64,000 bases of DNA from Pyrinomonadaceae bacterium (GCA_030841105.1 JAVEDE010000060.1:1-64000), one strand, 5' to 3'. Numbered from the stretch's first letter, positions 50,351-60,770 are shown. Program-made: numbers and translations. The notes: generated by a model from the sequence alone, not told the origin.

Positions 50351-50409
50351 CAAACCGCGCGGCTTTCAACTATGATCGTTCCCTGGTCGAAGCAAAGGAG
50401 ACTTCCACA

Positions 50410-51201
50410 ATGGATTTCGGTTTAACTAACCGCGTCGCGCTCGTCGCGGCGGCGAGCAAGGGGATCGGTTTCGCGGCGGCGCGCGAGTTGGCGCGCGAGG
50501 GTGCGCGCGTGTTTTTGTGTTCGCGCGACGAGGAACGCGCACGCGAGGCCTCGCGGCAGATCGCGGAAGAGACGGGAACGGAGTGCGTCGGCATGCGCGC
50601 CGACGTGACGGACGACGCGGACGCGCGTGCGTTCGTCGAACTGGCGCGCGAACGTGCGGGGCGCGTGGACATCCTCGTCACGAACGCGGGCGGCCCGCCC
50701 TCTGCGACGTTCGAAAGCGCGGACTTGGAGATGTATCGCCGCGCCTTTGAACTGAACGCGCTCTCGGCGATCAGGCTGTCGCAGTTGGTCGTGCCCGCGA
50801 TGCGCGAGGCGCGTTGGGGTCGCGTCGTCAACGTCACTTCGATCTCGGTCAAGCAGCCTATCGAGGGGCTGCTGTTGTCGAACACCGTGCGCGCGGGTTT
50901 GACGGGTTGGGCCAAGACGCTCTCGGCGGAAGTCGCCGCCGACAATGTGACGGTCAACAACGTCGCGCCCGGCTACACTTTGACGGAGCGGCAGGACGAA
51001 CTCGCCGCCGCGCGCGCAGGGACGAGCGGCAAGTCGAAGGAAGAGTTGCTCGGGATGTGGGCGGCGCAAGTCCCGATGCGGCGGCTCGCCTCGGCGGAAG
51101 AGATCGCGGCGGCAATTGCCTTCCTCGCTTCGGAGCGCGCGTCGTACATCACGGGCGTCACCTTGCAGGTGGACGGCGGCTGGGTGCGCGGGCTGTTTTA
51201 G
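50410..51201 (+). CDS. SDR-family oxidoreductase with altered catalytic Tyr/Lys
   Basis: 263 residues from the ATG at 50410 (aaaggagacttccaca gives a good ribosome binding site). Cofactor motif VAAASKGIGFAAARELA, structural VTNAGGPP and C-terminal YITGVTLQVDGGWVRG are typical SDR. The active site is not: where classical SDRs have YxxxK before AG, this protein reads SNTVRAGLTGW (Tyr to Ser, Lys to Arg). The Ser of the catalytic set is in VTSISVKQP. It may be a divergent active group or a non-catalytic fold. It precedes a CBM9-like gene by 17 bp. Confidence 0.9.
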   Translation: MDFGLTNRVALVAAASKGIGFAAARELAREGARVFLCSRDEERAREASRQIAEETGTECVGMRADVTDDADARAFVELARERAGRVDILVTNAGGPPSATFESADLEMYRRAFELNALSAIRLSQLVVPAMREARWGRVVNVTSISVKQPIEGLLLSNTVRAGLTGWAKTLSAEVAADNVTVNNVAPGYTLTERQDELAAARAGTSGKSKEELLGMWAAQVPMRRLASAEEIAAAIAFLASERASYITGVTLQVDGGWVRGLF

Positions 51202-51218
51202 ACCGGGGGTGAAGCGGG

Positions 51219-51872
51219 GTGGCGAACGAGGAGAACATCGTCGAGGCGAGCCGCGCGCGCGCGCTGGTCGGCGTCGCCGAACTCGACCACGCGGAGTGGG
51301 CGCGGGCGCGCCCCGTGCGACTCAAGCGTTACTGGTCGGGCGAGGCCGCGCCCTTCGCGCGACAGGCCGAGGCGCGTCTCATGTGGGACGAGCGAGGGTT
51401 GTCGGCGCGCTTCGTGTGCGAGCAGCGCGAGCCGCTCGTCGTGAGCGCGAGTCCCGAACGCGGTTGGAAGACCGTGGGGCTGTGGGATCGAGACGTGTGC
51501 GAGTTGTTCGTTGCGCCGCGAGCGGACGACCCCTCGCGTTACTTTGAATTTGAAGTCGCGCCGACGGGCGAATGGCTCGACCTCGCCTTGCGCGTGGGCG
51601 TGTTCGGGCGCGAGACCGACTGGGGATTTTATTCGGGGATGGAATCCGCGGCGCGCATCGCAGCCGATTCCGTGGCGGTGGCGATGCGCGTGCCGTGGGA
51701 CGCGTTCGGCGTCGGCGGCGCGCCGCGCGCGGGCGAGCGTTGGCGCGCGAATCTGTTTCGCTGCGTGGGCGCGGGCGAGACGCGCGGCTACGTCGCCTGG
51801 CAACCGACCCACGCGCCCGAGCCAAACTTCCACGTGCCGGAGAAATTCGGCTGGCTACACTTCGCAGACTAG
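51219..51872 (+). CDS. Carbohydrate-binding family 9-like protein
   Basis: 217 residues from a GTG at 51219, 17 bp after the SDR gene. The sequence runs through the CBM9-like beta-sandwich pattern: VRLKRYWSGEAAPFARQAEARLMWDERGLSARFVCEQ, LWDRDVCELFVAPRADDPSRYFEFEVAPTGEWLD and WRANLFRCVG. No signal peptide, which suggests a cytoplasmic sugar- or ligand-binding protein of the CBM9-like family common in Acidobacteria. The ligand is unknown. Probably co-transcribed with the SDR. Confidence 0.82.
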   Translation: MANEENIVEASRARALVGVAELDHAEWARARPVRLKRYWSGEAAPFARQAEARLMWDERGLSARFVCEQREPLVVSASPERGWKTVGLWDRDVCELFVAPRADDPSRYFEFEVAPTGEWLDLALRVGVFGRETDWGFYSGMESAARIAADSVAVAMRVPWDAFGVGGAPRAGERWRANLFRCVGAGETRGYVAWQPTHAPEPNFHVPEKFGWLHFAD

Positions 51873-51878
51873 CGCGGC

Positions 51879-52157
51879 TCACACCGCATCCGACGCTTGT
51901 CCGCCGCGCCCTTCGATGTAGCGTTCGACTAAAACTTCCAAACGATCAAGCCGCTCATCCGTGCGTGAGACGGCCGCGCGAAGCGACGCGTTGATCTCGC
52001 CCTGCGCTTCGATGTGGCGCGTCACGATCTGGATGAACTCCGTCTGCGTCTCCGCTTGTAGCCGGACGACCCTGTTCGTCTCCGCAACCTCAGATTCAAG
52101 ACTCGCCTGACTCTGTAGGAGAAACTCAATCGCGCGTTCCATTTCTTCGCCCGTCAT
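51879..52157 (-). CDS. Small coiled-coil protein, function unknown
   Basis: 92 residues, almost entirely one predicted helix with heptad spacing (MERAIEFLLQSQASLESEVAETNRVVRLQAETQTEFIQIVTRHIEAQGEINASLRAAVSRTDERLDRLEVLVERYIEGR). No signal peptide. Proteins like this are widespread and unannotated in several phyla. It is convergent with the CBM9-like gene, ends 6 bp from it, and is likely a real gene because of its regular amphipathic pattern. No function proposed. Confidence 0.7.
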   Translation of the reverse strand: MTGEEMERAIEFLLQSQASLESEVAETNRVVRLQAETQTEFIQIVTRHIEAQGEINASLRAAVSRTDERLDRLEVLVERYIEGRGGQASDAV

Positions 52158-52241
52158 AATTCATTATCCCCATTCATTATCCCCTAACCGTCTCCAAGGT
52201 GGGCTGCTTGTGAGTACCGTAAAGTAACGAGGCGAGGCGAG

Positions 52242-52667
52242 TCAAGATAGTTGGCGGAGGTAGTCTTCAAAGCGCGCGCGGTCGTCGTCGCTGAGGTCGG
52301 CGATGCGGACGCCGATGAGATAGCCGGAGGCCGCGCCTTCGCGTTCGAGTTGTTCGTAGCGCACGGGCGCGACGCGCATCTCGATTGTGCCGGAGGGGAG
52401 TTCGAGCAGGAGGTGGAGCTTCTGATCCGTGGCGGTGAGGTAGCGGTCGTTGATGCGGATGGCGGGAACGACGAGGCCGAGGCCGCTCGCGCTGAGGTCG
52501 GAGGTGTCGCCTTCGAGATAGGGCGCGTGTTCGAGTTGCTCGCGGCTCAACTTCGGGTCGAAGATCGAGACGCTAAAGTGTACGCCGCGGCGATAACGGC
52601 GCGCGTGGCGTCGGTTGCCGATCAAGACGCGCATGCGCGCGACCATGGAACGCATTAGTTCCGGCAT
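52242..52667 (-). CDS. PilZ-domain cyclic di-GMP receptor protein
   Basis: 141 residues. RRHARRYRRGVHFSVSI is the Arg-rich RxxxR motif and DLSASGLGLVVPAI is the D/NxSxxG motif of PilZ domains that bind cyclic di-GMP. The rest is the PilZ barrel (LHLLLELPSGTIEMRVAPVRYEQ). Single-domain PilZ proteins act as adaptors in motility, polysaccharide or secretion control. The HD-GYP/GGDEF protein at 45716 could set the local cyclic di-GMP level. No effector gene is adjacent. Confidence 0.9.
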   Translation of the reverse strand: MPELMRSMVARMRVLIGNRRHARRYRRGVHFSVSIFDPKLSREQLEHAPYLEGDTSDLSASGLGLVVPAIRINDRYLTATDQKLHLLLELPSGTIEMRVAPVRYEQLEREGAASGYLIGVRIADLSDDDRARFEDYLRQLS

Positions 52668-52677
52668 AAGGTTTTAA

Positions 52678-52778
52678 GAAGGGTAAAGGGGAAGGGTTAA
52701 AGGGTAAAGGAAAAGAAGCACGCCTATCCTGTGGTGCCTTTTATCCCTTCCCCTTTCCCCCTTCCCTTTACCCTTTGA
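52678..52778. repeat. Heptad inverted element, GGGTAAA family
   Basis: Left arm gggtaaaggggaagggttaa and on, right arm cccttccctttacccttt; second GGGTAAA-family element in the window. It lies between the PilZ gene and the exported protein gene. Confidence 0.88.
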
Positions 52779-52799
52779 CTTATCATCTTGCCCTTCGAC

Positions 52800-53663
52800 T
52801 TACTTCTTCGTCTGCGGGTTGAGCGGCTTGCCGCCCGTGTCCTTCTTCTGAATGCCCGCCTGATCCATGTGGTAAGAGAGCAAGCCGCTGCGGCCGTAGC
52901 GGGTGGGTTCGGCGTTGACGCGGTAACTTTCGCCGTCCTTGCCGACGGTGATCTGGAACGTGTAGCCGAGTGTGCGCGCGCTCTCGACATCTTCACGCAG
53001 CGCGGGTTTGCCGTTGAGCAGCGCGGGCATGTCGGCGAACCGCCCGCCGTTCAGCGCGCTGTAGCCCGCCTCGGCGTTCGCCAGTTTCAGCAGCAACGCC
53101 TCCACCTCTGTGTGGTGCGTCTCGATGCGCGCCTTGAGGAAAAACTCTTTGCCGTCGCGCTTGACGATCTCCTGATTCTCGGCGTCGCCGAAAATCCACG
53201 CGCCGTCCGCCCCGCGCATCAACGTGATCGCCTCCAACTGCGCGTTCTCGCCGCCGACGCGCGCGAAGACCGTCGCCGTGTCGCCGCTGATCTGTTCGCC
53301 GCCAAACTCGATCTTCTCCGGCACAGCCCCGGCCAACTTTTCAAACTCCGGTTGCAACTCGGCGTACTCCTCCGCGCTCAAGCCTTCGAGAGCGGGCTTG
53401 TAGATCGAGAGCGCGAAGGCTTCGCGGAAACGCCGCTCGCGCAACGCCTTGTAAAACTCTGTGACGGTCTGGATGGGCGTGCGCGCTTGTTGCGTGGTGT
53501 TCGCGGTCGGCGCGGTGGTCGGCGTCTGCGCGTGCGTAGTCGTCGAACTCGCGCCGACGAAACTCAGTGCGAGCAGTAGCGACAGTAGTTGTAGCAGGGA
53601 CAACGCCGTGACGGGCGACCGGGCGAAGCGCGCGCGCATGCGGCGAGGCATGGACTGTGGCAT
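52800..53663 (-). CDS. Exported protein with NTF2-like and pseudopilin-like parts
   Basis: 287 residues. Signal peptide (SLLQLLSLLLALSFVGASSTTTHAQ). An NTF2/DUF4878-like domain follows (IQTVTEFYKALRERRFREAFALSIYKPALEGLSAEEYAELQPEF ... TATVFARVGGENAQLEAITLMR). The C-terminal region (LLLKLANAEAGYSALNGGRFADMPALL ... TLGYTFQITVGKDGESYRVNAEPTRYGRSGLLSYHMDQAG) reads like the globular part of a type II pseudopilin without its prepilin helix. The combination is unusual but both halves are visible. Periplasmic; function unknown. Confidence 0.78.
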   Translation of the reverse strand: MPQSMPRRMRARFARSPVTALSLLQLLSLLLALSFVGASSTTTHAQTPTTAPTANTTQQARTPIQTVTEFYKALRERRFREAFALSIYKPALEGLSAEEYAELQPEFEKLAGAVPEKIEFGGEQISGDTATVFARVGGENAQLEAITLMRGADGAWIFGDAENQEIVKRDGKEFFLKARIETHHTEVEALLLKLANAEAGYSALNGGRFADMPALLNGKPALREDVESARTLGYTFQITVGKDGESYRVNAEPTRYGRSGLLSYHMDQAGIQKKDTGGKPLNPQTKK

Positions 53664-53694
53664 GTCGGGTATTTCCTTCGGACGGATGAAATTT

Positions 53695-53748
53695 GTGCGG
53701 CGCGTTCGCGGGGCGACTGAACTAAAGTCGCGCGCGAGCGCGCCGCAC
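53695..53748. repeat. Long GC-rich hairpin between two genes
   Basis: 16-bp arms with one wobble (gtgcggcgcgttcgcg, 53695-53710; cgcgagcgcgccgcac, 53733-53748) continued by an inner gcgact/agtcgc stem with a 7-nt loop. It is downstream of the OPT gene on the minus strand without a T run. Probably a REP-like repeat or an attenuator. Confidence 0.7.
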
Positions 53749-53791
53749 TTGATACGGGAACGGGGGAGACTATCGCGTCTGACGATCTCGC

Positions 53792-56242
53792 CTACCTCAA
53801 CTGCGTCGCCGGTGGCGGTGGTGACGGCAGGCCGTCTCCTCCTCCGCGCGACAGGCCGTGGCGGCCGACGTAGTAGAGCGTGGCGACGAGCACGCCGAAC
53901 ATGATGATGCCAATAATCATGCTGTCGTGCAAGGCTGCGGGCAAAAATCGCCCGACGTTCAGGACGTTGCTCTCCAACGCCTGCGGGATGGCGAGCAGCA
54001 AGCCCGCAATCGCGCCGCCCGCGATCAGGCCGGAACTGTAGAGCACGCCGGGGCCGCTCTCCTCTTCCGCCAGCGTTTTCTTGCCGCGCGCGACGCGTTC
54101 GACGAGAGCGCGCACCGCGCCGCCGACGAAGATCGTCGCCGAGGTGGCGAACGGCAAATACATGCCGACGGCGAACGGCAGCGCGGAGATGCCGACGATC
54201 TCCAACAGGATCGAGATGAACGCGCCGATCAAAATCAGCGACCAGGGAAGTTTCTGCGTCAGCACGCCGTCAACGAGCACGGCCATCAGTTGCGCCTTCG
54301 GCGCGTCGAACTTGGAACTGGGGCCGGTCTCCGCCTCTGCATACTTCGCCGCGCCCGCGTCGTCCACGTAGTAAGTCTTGGTCGTCTCGCCCTCGGTGAC
54401 GGTGGCGACGCGGTAGAGTTGCCCGTCGAGTCCGCGCTGCCGCGCCGTGCCGATGGCGACGTTGCCGCCCGCGACTAAGGGCGCGGTCGGCAGCCCCTCG
54501 GTCGAGATCGCCGTGCGAACGCCGCCGACGCCGGGGTTGATGCGGTAGTGAATCTCGCCCGCCTGATTGATCAGATATTGACCCGAAGGGATGACCGTGC
54601 CGTCGGCCATCTTCTGGTCTTCGGCCAGACGGTGGATGTAGAAGGGGCCGCCCGCAAGCCCTCCGCCCTTCGTCCATTGGTCGTCCGTCGCGTTGACGGT
54701 CGCCTTGTAGCCTTCGTAGTTGCGCGGCAGGAGGTTCGTGTAAGAAGAGTTGAGCGCGGAGAGCGTGTAGGCGATGAGCAGGGCGGAGGTGGTCGCGCCG
54801 ACCATCAAGCCCCACTGCATGCGCGAGGGCGTGCCGCCGACGAGGAAGCCGGTCTTTAAATCCTGCGAGGTCGTGCCCGCGTTCGAGGCCGCGATGCAGA
54901 CGATTGCGCCGACCGAAAGAGCCAGCACGCGCGAGTCCGCGCCGCCTCTGCCGAGTAGCAGAAAGATGAGCGACGTGATCAGGATCGTCGCGATGGTCAT
55001 GCCCGAAATCGGGTTCGACGACGAGCCGATCTCGCCCGTGATGCGCGACGAGACGGTGGCGAAGAAGAAGCCGAACACGATGACCAAGAGCGCCGACAGC
55101 AGGTTCATAATGAAACTGCTGCCCGGCGAACCCTGAAAGATGAGCCACGCCATGATGGCGAAGAACAGCACGACGATGCCGCCGAAGACGAACGAGATCG
55201 GCATGTCGCGCTCGGTGCGCGGGACTTCCGCGGAGCTGCCGCCCTTGCCGCCGCCGAAGCTGCCCATCGAAGACTTGAACGCGCCGACGATCGTCGGCAT
55301 CGAACGCGCGAGGCTGATGATGCCGCCCGTGGCGACCGCGCCCGCCGCGATGTAGCGGATGTAGAGGTCTTGCACCTGACCCGAAGACATCGCCGAAATC
55401 AGAGGCCCGCCCGCGAGCACCGGGAAGAGCGGGGCGGTGTAGCCCGCGCCGAAAAACTTGACCATCGGAATCAACACGAGCGCGGACAGGAAGCCGCCGC
55501 CGAGCATCATCGCCGCCACGCGCGGCCCGATGATGAAGCCGACGCCTAAGAGTTCCGGCGAGATGTCGGCCGCTACGGTCGCGCGCTGGTAGCCGCGCAT
55601 GACGTAGGACGGCGCTTCGTTCCACAGTTTCGCGCCGCTCATCAGAAACTTGTAGAGCGCGGCGATGCCGAACCCTGCGAACACGGTCTTGGCGTCCGTG
55701 CCGCCCTTCTCGCCGACGACGAGCACCTCGGCGCACGCCGTCCCCTCCGGGTAAATCAACTTGCCGTGCTCGCGCACGATGAGCGCGCGCCTCAGTGGAA
55801 TCATCAACAGCACGCCGAGCCAGCCACCTAAGAGCGCGACCCAAGTGATGCGCGGGATTTCCAGATCGTAGCCGAGTATGAGAAGCGCGGGCATCGTGAA
55901 GACGATCCCGGCGGCGATTGACTCGCCCGCCGACCCGGTGGTCTGCGAGATGTTGTTTTCGAGGATCGAGGTGCGGCCGAGCGCGCGGAAGATCGAGATT
56001 GACATGACCGCAATCGGGATCGAGGCCGACACCGTGAGGCCGACGCGCAAGGCGAGATAGACGCTCGACGCGCCGAAGATGATCCCCAGCACCGCCCCGA
56101 CGATCACGGCGCGCGCCGTGAACTCCGGCAGGATAGTGGAAGCGGGCACGAACGGCTTATGCACCGCGTAGCTTTCCGCGATGGGCACACTTACCTCGTC
56201 AACAATATCTCGCCCCGTGGCGTCAATAGTTCCACTCGACAT
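53792..56242 (-). CDS. OPT-family oligopeptide transporter
   Basis: 816 residues and about 15 hydrophobic segments. [39 protein letters not shown] at the N-terminus and the [27 protein letters not shown] stretch are typical of the bacterial OPT family, which imports oligopeptides or metal-peptide conjugates using the proton gradient. A roughly 200-residue extracytoplasmic insert (about residues 510-640: [26 protein letters not shown] ...) is larger than in small OPT proteins. Divergent from the M14 peptidase gene, so peptide uptake and peptide cleavage may be linked here. Ends before the long GC hairpin. Confidence 0.94.
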   Translation of the reverse strand: MSSGTIDATGRDIVDEVSVPIAESYAVHKPFVPASTILPEFTARAVIVGAVLGIIFGASSVYLALRVGLTVSASIPIAVMSISIFRALGRTSILENNISQTTGSAGESIAAGIVFTMPALLILGYDLEIPRITWVALLGGWLGVLLMIPLRRALIVREHGKLIYPEGTACAEVLVVGEKGGTDAKTVFAGFGIAALYKFLMSGAKLWNEAPSYVMRGYQRATVAADISPELLGVGFIIGPRVAAMMLGGGFLSALVLIPMVKFFGAGYTAPLFPVLAGGPLISAMSSGQVQDLYIRYIAAGAVATGGIISLARSMPTIVGAFKSSMGSFGGGKGGSSAEVPRTERDMPISFVFGGIVVLFFAIMAWLIFQGSPGSSFIMNLLSALLVIVFGFFFATVSSRITGEIGSSSNPISGMTIATILITSLIFLLLGRGGADSRVLALSVGAIVCIAASNAGTTSQDLKTGFLVGGTPSRMQWGLMVGATTSALLIAYTLSALNSSYTNLLPRNYEGYKATVNATDDQWTKGGGLAGGPFYIHRLAEDQKMADGTVIPSGQYLINQAGEIHYRINPGVGGVRTAISTEGLPTAPLVAGGNVAIGTARQRGLDGQLYRVATVTEGETTKTYYVDDAGAAKYAEAETGPSSKFDAPKAQLMAVLVDGVLTQKLPWSLILIGAFISILLEIVGISALPFAVGMYLPFATSATIFVGGAVRALVERVARGKKTLAEEESGPGVLYSSGLIAGGAIAGLLLAIPQALESNVLNVGRFLPAALHDSMIIGIIMFGVLVATLYYVGRHGLSRGGGDGLPSPPPPATQLR

Positions 56243-56446
56243 TTGGGTCTGTGACCTCCGGCAGAAAGATTTAATTAAGCGGGGAGCGGACAGGGGATTT
56301 CAGCCGCTACTTTACACGCGCACGCGGGTGGAGAGCAAGGAATAAGCAAGGGGAGTCGTCCGCCGCACGTTGTGCTAAACTCGGCCGCGCACGATCATCA
56401 ACGCAAGTTTTTCGCAGCCACTTCAACAGCCGGAGTTGTCACCGAC

Positions 56447-58873
56447 ATGCGCTCTCGCCTCTTCGCTCTCGCGCTCATCTACGCCCTCGTCGCCGTTCCC
56501 TGCTCATCACATTCAACCTACGCGCAGCAGCAGCAGCGGCGAACGCGACGCGAACAAGCCAGGTCTTCACTGCCGCGCCCCGGCGTTTCCGTCGCCGACC
56601 CGGCGACTGTTCCCGCAACCGTCCCCGCGCCCGAAGAGGTCATCGGCTTTCGCGTGGGCGACGACCGGAAACTGGCGGGTTGGGCGAGCATCGTCGAATA
56701 CTTCCGACGCCTCGACGCGGCGAGCGAGCGCGTGAAGTTTGAAGAGTTGGGCAAGACGACGTTCGGCGCGCCCTTCGTCCTGGCGACGATCAGCGCGCCG
56801 GAAAACCTCGCGCGGCTCTCGGAGTTCAAAGAGATTCAGCGTCAACTCGCAGACCCGCGCACGCTCGGCAAAGGCGGCGCGAACGCCGACGCACGCGCAC
56901 GCCAACTCGTCGCGCGCGGCAAGACCATCGTCCTCATCACCTGCGGCATCCATTCGACGGAGGTTGGCTCGACCCTTTCCAGCATGACCATCGCGCACCG
57001 CCTCGCGTCGTCCGACGACCCCGTAGTGCGCCGCATCTTGCAGGAGACGATCGTGCTGCTCGTCCCGTCCTTAAACCCCGACGGCGTGGACATCGTGAAG
57101 AACTGGTACGACCGCACGCTCGGCACGCCCTACGAAGGCATAAGCCCGCCGACGCTCTATCACAAGTACGTCGGCCACGACAACAACCGCGACTGGTACG
57201 CCTTCACGCAGGTCGAGACGCAACTCACCGTTGACCGGATTCACAACGCGTGGCATCCGCAGATCGTCCACGACATCCACCAGCAGGGCGAATACGGCGC
57301 GCGCCTTTTCCTGCCGCCCTACATGCAGCCCGTCGAGCCGAACGTGCCGCGCAACATCGTCGAGGGCTACACCGAACTCGGCAACGCGATGGCCGCCACG
57401 CTGCGCGCCGCCGGACTGCAAGGCATCACGACCGACTCGACCTACGACGCGTGGACGCCCGCGCGCGCCTACTCGCACTACCACGGCGGCGTTCGCATCC
57501 TCTCCGAAACCGCCTCGGCCAAGATCGCCACGCCGCTCACAGTCGAGTTCAAACAACTGCGCTCGCGCGAGGGCTACGATCCGCAGCGTGAGTCGGCCAA
57601 CTTCGGCCCCGTCTGGCGCGGCGGCGAGTGGCGTCTCTCGGACATCACGAACTACATGACGACGGGCGCGTTTGCGCTCCTCGACCACGCCGCCGCGAAC
57701 CGCGAACGCTGGCTCACGCGCTTCTACGAAGTCGGCCGCGAGGCCGTGCGCGAACGCGCGCGCGGCGAACTTTTCGCCTATGTCATCCCGCACGCGCAGT
57801 CAGTCGCGCGCACGCAGAACGACCAGCGTCTAATCCGCATCTTGCAGCGCGGCGGCGTCGAAGTTGACTACGCCGGGGCGTTCACGGCGGGCGGCGTGCG
57901 CTACGCGAGCGGGGCGGCCGTCATCCGCATGGCTCAGCCCTACGGCGGCTTCGCCAAAGCCCTGCTCGAAACGCAACGCTACCCCGACCTGCGCGACGAG
58001 GCCGGACATCCCATCTCGCCCTACGACGTGACGGCGCACACGCTCTCGCTGTTGATGGGCGTCGAAGCCCGACCCGTGAACGCGCCTTTCAACTATCCAG
58101 CCTTGAGCGCGCGCGTCTTCAAAGACGCCCCGCCCGCACCGCGTTCGACGCGCACGCGCCTCGCGCTCTACCGCTCGCACGTCCCCTCGATGGATGAAGG
58201 CTGGACGCGCTGGACGCTCGAAGAAAACGGGATTGCTTATACCTCACTCGAAGACAAGGAAGCCCGCGCCGGAAACTTACGCGCAAAGTACGACGCGATC
58301 CTCGTACCCGATCACTCGCCGCGCGCCCTGCTCGAAGGCCACCGCAAAGGCACGATGCCCGAAGAGTTGACGGGCGGTTTGGGCGCGGAAGGCGTGCGCG
58401 CGCTCGCCGATTTCGTCGCGGCGGGCGGCACGCTCATCTGTCTGAATCGCGCCTCTGACTTCGCCATTACCCAACTCAAACTCCCCTTGCGCGACCTGAC
58501 CGAAGGACTCAAGGAGACGGAATTCTACGTGCCCGGCTCGATCCTGCGCACGGAACTCGACACCGCGCACCCCATCGCCGCCGGGATGCCGCGCGAGTCA
58601 ATCGCGTGGGCGGAAGACTCGCCCGTCTTCGAGTTGACCGACGCTAAAGACCCGGCGCAAACAGTGCGCATCGTCGCGCGCTACCCGGTCGCGGCCGACC
58701 CGCTGCTCTCCGGCTGGCTGCTCGGCGCGGAGAAGATCAAGGGCAAGGCCGCGCTCGTCGAAGTCATGCGCGGCAAAGGCCGCGTCTACCTCTTCGGCTT
58801 CCGCCCGCAATACCGCGCGCAGTCGTCGGCCACTTACCCGCTACTCTTCAACGCCATCTGTCAGGCACACTGA
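56447..58873 (+). CDS. Secreted M14-family zinc carboxypeptidase
   Basis: 808 residues from the ATG at 56447; the longer frame adds a non-signal extension. Signal peptide (LFALALIYALVAVPCSSHSTYAQ). Zinc ligands HxxE in CGIHSTEVGSTLS (His169, Glu172) and a third His in VHDIHQQGEYG (His275 or His278); substrate-binding Asn-Arg in GHDNNRDWY. The C-terminal half holds a second domain with a glutamine-amidotransferase-like turn (KYDAILVPDHSPRALLEG ... LADFVAAGGTLICL). M14 proteins of this size with that domain are known in Bacteroidetes and Acidobacteria. It probably trims extracellular peptides. Divergent from the OPT transporter. Confidence 0.92.
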   Translation: MRSRLFALALIYALVAVPCSSHSTYAQQQQRRTRREQARSSLPRPGVSVADPATVPATVPAPEEVIGFRVGDDRKLAGWASIVEYFRRLDAASERVKFEELGKTTFGAPFVLATISAPENLARLSEFKEIQRQLADPRTLGKGGANADARARQLVARGKTIVLITCGIHSTEVGSTLSSMTIAHRLASSDDPVVRRILQETIVLLVPSLNPDGVDIVKNWYDRTLGTPYEGISPPTLYHKYVGHDNNRDWYAFTQVETQLTVDRIHNAWHPQIVHDIHQQGEYGARLFLPPYMQPVEPNVPRNIVEGYTELGNAMAATLRAAGLQGITTDSTYDAWTPARAYSHYHGGVRILSETASAKIATPLTVEFKQLRSREGYDPQRESANFGPVWRGGEWRLSDITNYMTTGAFALLDHAAANRERWLTRFYEVGREAVRERARGELFAYVIPHAQSVARTQNDQRLIRILQRGGVEVDYAGAFTAGGVRYASGAAVIRMAQPYGGFAKALLETQRYPDLRDEAGHPISPYDVTAHTLSLLMGVEARPVNAPFNYPALSARVFKDAPPAPRSTRTRLALYRSHVPSMDEGWTRWTLEENGIAYTSLEDKEARAGNLRAKYDAILVPDHSPRALLEGHRKGTMPEELTGGLGAEGVRALADFVAAGGTLICLNRASDFAITQLKLPLRDLTEGLKETEFYVPGSILRTELDTAHPIAAGMPRESIAWAEDSPVFELTDAKDPAQTVRIVARYPVAADPLLSGWLLGAEKIKGKAALVEVMRGKGRVYLFGFRPQYRAQSSATYPLLFNAICQAH

Positions 58874-58976
58874 GTCTCGACGCTCTTTCGTCAGGGATTC
58901 AACTCCACAACGCGAACGGGGCGGGCAACGTGTTACGCACACATCGCCGCCCCATTCTTTCGCTTCGACTGCTGTT

Positions 58977-60770
58977 CTATTTATCCAGATACGACTTCGC
59001 GGCCATCTTCGCGAGCTTCCACATCTTGCCCCACTCGATGCGCCCGTCAGGGCTTTCACGCCCCATGAACTTGTCTAGGATCAGTTTGCGAAACTGCTTG
59101 CCCTCGCGCCTGAGCATGAACTCTTTGGCGTAGGGCTTCGCCGTCTCGAAGAAACTGAAGCCGGGGTCGGTCACGAGGCCGATGCCTTCCAGAGTCATCA
59201 GCGCGCGCATCACGTAGGTGAAGTTCGACGGCAAGCGGAACGGGTACTCGTACATCACCTCCGCCAACTCGTAAGTCAACTCCTTGAAGTTCACCTCGCC
59301 GAGTTTCAGATTCAGGTAGTGCTCGAACAGTCCTTCGACCACAGGGCGCACGAGTTCCGGGTCAACGCCGGGCTTCAGGAAATTGAGGTTGATCAAATCC
59401 TGCGCGAGTCCGTGCACGTCGCGCGAGACGACGTGGAAGAAGGCGTCAATCATCTGCGATTGCAGGCGCGGCGTGATGCGTCCGGTCATGCCGAAGTCGA
59501 AGAAGGCGAGCCGCCCGTCATCCATCACGAGCAGGTTGCCGGGGTGCGGGTCGGCGTGAAAGAAACCGTCTTCGAGCAGTTGCTTGAGGTACGTGCGAAT
59601 CAGCAGGCGGTTGACCTTGACGGGCGAGATGCGGCGCGCGCGCAGGGCTTCGAGTTCGATCACCTTTGTGCCGCGGATGAACTCCATCGTCAGCACGCGC
59701 CCGGTCGAATGCGTGAAGTGAATGCGCGGGACGTGGACGACGCGCCACGTCTTGAAATTCTCGCGGAAGCGTTCGGCGTTCCCGGCCTCCTGCGCGTAGT
59801 CCATCTCCTCGTGGATCGTCTCGTCGAACTCGTCGAGCATCCCCTGCCAGTCGGCGTTCTCGTTGAACGAAGGATAGCGCGAGAGTCGCGCGACGATGCG
59901 GCGCAGCACGGCGATGTCGAGACTGACCACACCATCGAGATCGGGGCGTTGCACTTTCACCGCCACCTCTTCGCCCGTGTGCAGACGCGCGCGGTAAACC
60001 TGGCCGAGCGACGCGGCGGCGACGGGCGCGGCGTCAATCTCTGCGTAAGCCTGTTGGAGCGTGCGGCCGAGTTCCGCCTCGATGCGCGCATAAGCCTCTG
60101 TGGTCGGGAACGGCGGCACTTGATCTTGCAGGAGCGAGAGTTCCTTGACGTAGGCGAGCGGCAGCAGGTCGCCGCGCGTGCCGAGCGACTGCCCGATCTT
60201 GATGAAGGTGGGGCCGAGTTTGATCAGCCGCGTCTTCAACCACACGGCCTGCTCGCGCAGCCGCGCCTCCTTGCTACTCGATTCGTCCGCGCCGCGAAAG
60301 ACGAGGTGACGCACGAAGCGTATGAAGCGATCAACCGCCCGCACGAAAAACGCGCGCAACTTCGCGCGACGCAGCGCGACGCGCCCGCGCGCCGCTGCCT
60401 CTTCAAGCCGCCGCGCGCTCATGCGCCCGTTAAACTTCGCGCGCGCCTCATAGTTTTCCAGAAACAGGTAGAAGCCGAGCGTGCCGAGCACGCGCACGAC
60501 TTGCAGCATGCGCCACCACCCGCGCCAGCCGCGCGCCACGCGCGCCGCTTCCGCCGCGCGCGCCTCCGCTTCGGCCGTGCGGGAGACAGTCTCTTTGGTG
60601 TGGCCGCCGTTAGTCGCTGCTGCCGACGGTTGCTCTGTGCGCGCGGGAGGGACGAGGCTCAAGGCGGAAGCAGCAGCGTGCCCGTTGCCGTTCTTGCGCT
60701 GCGTGCCGCCGTTCGAGTCGTGCCCGTTGCGCGGAACGAGAGCGGTTGATTTTTTCTCAGTCGTTGCCAT
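58977..60770 (-). CDS. UbiB/AarF (ABC1/ADCK) family atypical kinase
   Basis: 597 residues from the ATG at 60768-60770 (aagg just upstream). The ABC1-family motifs are complete: [21 protein letters not shown] (the KxGQ-type motif), [30 protein letters not shown] (Ala-rich loop and Lys), [27 protein letters not shown] (catalytic Asp region and DFG). N-terminal 70 residues are low-complexity. Related proteins support ubiquinone or other quinone synthesis and act as small-molecule ATPases. No ubi or men gene is adjacent. Convergent with the M14 gene. Confidence 0.93.
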   Translation of the reverse strand: MATTEKKSTALVPRNGHDSNGGTQRKNGNGHAAASALSLVPPARTEQPSAAATNGGHTKETVSRTAEAEARAAEAARVARGWRGWWRMLQVVRVLGTLGFYLFLENYEARAKFNGRMSARRLEEAAARGRVALRRAKLRAFFVRAVDRFIRFVRHLVFRGADESSSKEARLREQAVWLKTRLIKLGPTFIKIGQSLGTRGDLLPLAYVKELSLLQDQVPPFPTTEAYARIEAELGRTLQQAYAEIDAAPVAAASLGQVYRARLHTGEEVAVKVQRPDLDGVVSLDIAVLRRIVARLSRYPSFNENADWQGMLDEFDETIHEEMDYAQEAGNAERFRENFKTWRVVHVPRIHFTHSTGRVLTMEFIRGTKVIELEALRARRISPVKVNRLLIRTYLKQLLEDGFFHADPHPGNLLVMDDGRLAFFDFGMTGRITPRLQSQMIDAFFHVVSRDVHGLAQDLINLNFLKPGVDPELVRPVVEGLFEHYLNLKLGEVNFKELTYELAEVMYEYPFRLPSNFTYVMRALMTLEGIGLVTDPGFSFFETAKPYAKEFMLRREGKQFRKLILDKFMGRESPDGRIEWGKMWKLAKMAAKSYLDK

